Source: JAUIAI01 sp041396585 (GTDB lineage: Bacteria; Pseudomonadota; Gammaproteobacteria; Burkholderiales; Burkholderiaceae_E). Taken from it: a stretch of 64,000 nt of DNA. A program made the position numbers and the translations under genes. Shown here in pieces: positions 62,695 through 64,000 of the stretch. The notes under the pieces were generated by a model, which saw nothing but the letters and a program-made list of their open reading frames with translations, had not been told where the DNA came from and did not search any database. The stretch spans positions 124,001-188,000 of the forward strand of contig JAWKYG010000007.1 in NCBI GenBank assembly GCA_041396585.1. Reading direction: 5' to 3'. How positions within the stretch are numbered: position 1 is the first letter of the stretch; each line of letters starts with the position of its first letter.

Positions 62695-62884
62695 GGAGTC
62701 CTCCTGCTGTTAGACGCTGCCCGAAATCGCGGGGGCGAGCCCGCGATGTGCTGCCGACATGGCAACCGGAGTCAGGAAAACCGCGGCGGCACCGACCAGG
62801 GTCGGTGACGACTGTTGCAACGAAGAAAAGCCGACGACAGTAATCTTCGCGCGACAGCCCCGGCAACAATTTTCTGACTCGACT
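62695..62884 (-). other. structured 5' leader of the 71-residue gene
   Basis: About 190 nt separate the predicted start from the GTG. Two perfect 8-bp hairpins occur: 62790-62797 with 62800-62807 (very small loop) and 62726-62733 with 62740-62747. An open frame crosses the whole leader and ends in a short peptide MSAAHRGLAPAISGSV whose stop codon is 12 bp before the GTG start. This is a candidate regulatory leader or upstream small gene. Confidence 0.5.
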
Positions 62885-62890
62885 GTTGTG

Positions 62891-62919
62891 ATTTTACCAT
62901 AGACGCGGCGCGCTGCCAA
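62891..62919 (-). promoter_or_regulatory. sigma-70 promoter for the 71-residue gene
   Basis: TTGGCA-N17-TAAAAT on the minus strand has one mismatch in each hexamer and ideal spacing. It predicts a start near 62884. Confidence 0.7.
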
Positions 62920-63123
62920 GTCGGCCGGAAAGCGCGCTTACGGCTCGCTTACAGAGCGCGGTCGAGTGACCACGCAGCGCTCGGCCCGGCGGTGTTCACA
63001 CGCGACGAACCGTGGGATTGATCCACCAAAACCGGCAATCCGGCCCGATCCGCATCCATTTGCATGCATTCGGGCCATCGTCTGCGTGCAAGCCTGACCG
63101 CACGAGGGGCCGGAAAAATGCCC
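62920..63123. other. 204-bp gap downstream of prfC
   Basis: This lies between the promoter of the small-protein gene and the prfC stop codon. I see no gene and no clear terminator in it. Adding the leader, 62695-63123 is the longest stretch without a recognised protein gene. Confidence 0.5.
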
Positions 63124-64000
63124 CTATCCAGTGGTCAGGGTCTGGCCGTGCTCACGCGTGGCATGAAAATGAATCTTCGGCCAACGCTCCTGGGTGAACT
63201 GCAGATTGACCCGGGTATCGGCCAGATAGACCAGATTGCCGTCGACATCGCGGCCCAGACGCGCCTCGTTGGCCCGTGTGAATTCCGTCATGGCCTGAGT
63301 CTGTTCCGCGGTCACCCAGCGCGCCGCCTGCACCGGAGCGGGTTCGAATCCGGCATCGATCCCGTACTCGGTCGCCAGGCGCTGCGAAACCACTTCGAAC
63401 TGCAGCTGCCCGACCGCCCCGAGTAACAGGCTGTGATCGACCAGTGCCTCGAATACCTGGATCGCGCCCTCCTCGCCCAACTCCCGCAATCCCTTGGCAA
63501 GTTGCTTGGCCTTGAGCGGATCACGCAGGCGCGGACGCTGGAACAACTCGGGTGCGAAATAGGGAATCCCGCGAAACTGCAGCTTCTCGCCCTCGGTGAG
63601 CGAGTCGCCGATCTGCAACTGACCGTGGTTGTGGATGCCGAGACTGTCGCCAGCATAGGCGGACTCGGTCAGCGCACGCTCGTTGGCCATGAATGTGACC
63701 GCGTTGACCACCTTCATCTGACGGCCAAGGCGCAGATGGTTGAGCCGGATGCCTGGCTCGTATTGGCCGGAACACACGCGCAGAAAGGCGATCCGGTCAC
63801 GGTGATTGGGATCCATGTTGGCCTGGATCTTGAACACGAAGCCGCTGAATTTGGACTCATCTGGCGAGACCAGGCGCTGCGCGGCCTCGCGCGGCCGGGG
63901 CGATGGCGCCCAGGCCTTGAGCGCCTGCAGGATCTCGCGCACGCCAAAGTTGTTGATCGCCGAACCAAACAGGACCGGCGACTGTCTGGCAGCCAGGAAG
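63124..64000 (-). CDS. prfC: peptide chain release factor 3, 5' end cut by window edge
   Basis: RF3 is a GTPase that recycles release factors 1 and 2 from the ribosome. The visible 292 codons cover the C-terminal half: VREILQALKAWAPSPRPR, FSGFVFKIQANMDPNHRDRI, FLRVCSGQYEPGIRL, then FRGIPYFAPELFQRPRLRDP and GAVGQLQFEVVSQRLATEYG, which are characteristic of RF3 rather than EF-G. The frame remains open to position 64000, so the GTPase domain lies outside the window. Confidence 0.95.
   Translation of the reverse strand, partial: FLAARQSPVLFGSAINNFGVREILQALKAWAPSPRPREAAQRLVSPDESKFSGFVFKIQANMDPNHRDRIAFLRVCSGQYEPGIRLNHLRLGRQMKVVNAVTFMANERALTESAYAGDSLGIHNHGQLQIGDSLTEGEKLQFRGIPYFAPELFQRPRLRDPLKAKQLAKGLRELGEEGAIQVFEALVDHSLLLGAVGQLQFEVVSQRLATEYGIDAGFEPAPVQAARWVTAEQTQAMTEFTRANEARLGRDVDGNLVYLADTRVNLQFTQERWPKIHFHATREHGQTLTTG

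Overview
This is a GC-rich (about two thirds G+C), tightly packed chromosomal window. The gene content and order suggest a betaproteobacterium, most likely Burkholderiales: type-1 leuC-leuD, a CaiB-type CoA-transferase beside a TRAP permease, a QseB/QseC-like two-component pair, an urtABCDE-ureDABCEFG urea block, LldP, and many acyl-CoA enzymes. The lineage call is an inference from gene content. I see no IS element, integrase, phage or CRISPR array.

Layout. 1-8.4 kb (minus strand): partial TRAP large permease, CaiB-type CoA-transferase, leuD, leuC, an HcaT-like MFS carrier, aroC and gltX. 8.4-11.2 kb: a Sco1-type copper-chaperone lipoprotein and a lipoprotein of the galactose/glyoxal oxidase family in which every copper-radical active-site residue is conserved. 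11.5 kb: tRNA-Val(CAC). 11.6-14.6 kb: histidine kinase and response regulator divergent from a frameshifted outer-membrane barrel gene. 14.7-19 kb: GntR regulator, fused enoyl-CoA hydratase/3-hydroxyacyl-CoA dehydrogenase, and a CYP153-like P450. 19-22.8 kb: class V aminotransferase, sirtuin, and a B12-binding radical SAM protein.

22.8-34.4 kb is a complete urea uptake and urease block (urtABCDE, ureD, ureA, ureB, ureC, ureE, ureF, ureG). It is headed by a near-consensus sigma-54 promoter with NtrC-like sites about 107 bp upstream of the predicted start. UrtABCDE imports urea, UreABC hydrolyses it, and UreDEFG build the nickel centre; the promoter suggests nitrogen-limitation control. 35-37 kb holds an exported protein and an LldP permease. 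37.2-46.5 kb is one minus-strand operon joining a sugar-type (CUT1) ABC importer to a three-subunit molybdenum hydroxylase. A TetR gene lies next to it, and a shared inverted repeat in front of both transcription units looks like its operator.

46.5-64 kb: two beta-hydroxyacid dehydrogenases, an AidB-like acyl-CoA dehydrogenase, an RluE-like pseudouridine synthase, the four-gene DNA-repair cluster (MBL exonuclease, ATP-dependent DNA ligase, Lhr-like helicase, PdeM), a zinc-type alcohol dehydrogenase, an MFS carrier, a NUDIX hydrolase, cysteine synthase, a small basic protein with a long structured leader, and the 3' part of prfC.

A striking technical feature is clustered single-base indels. 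urtA, urtB, the CUT1 ATPase, one CUT1 permease, the hydroxylase large subunit, tetR and the outer-membrane gene all change frame while keeping family-level protein similarity, yet the genes between these clusters are intact. This looks more like local sequence error than decay, but sequence alone cannot settle it.
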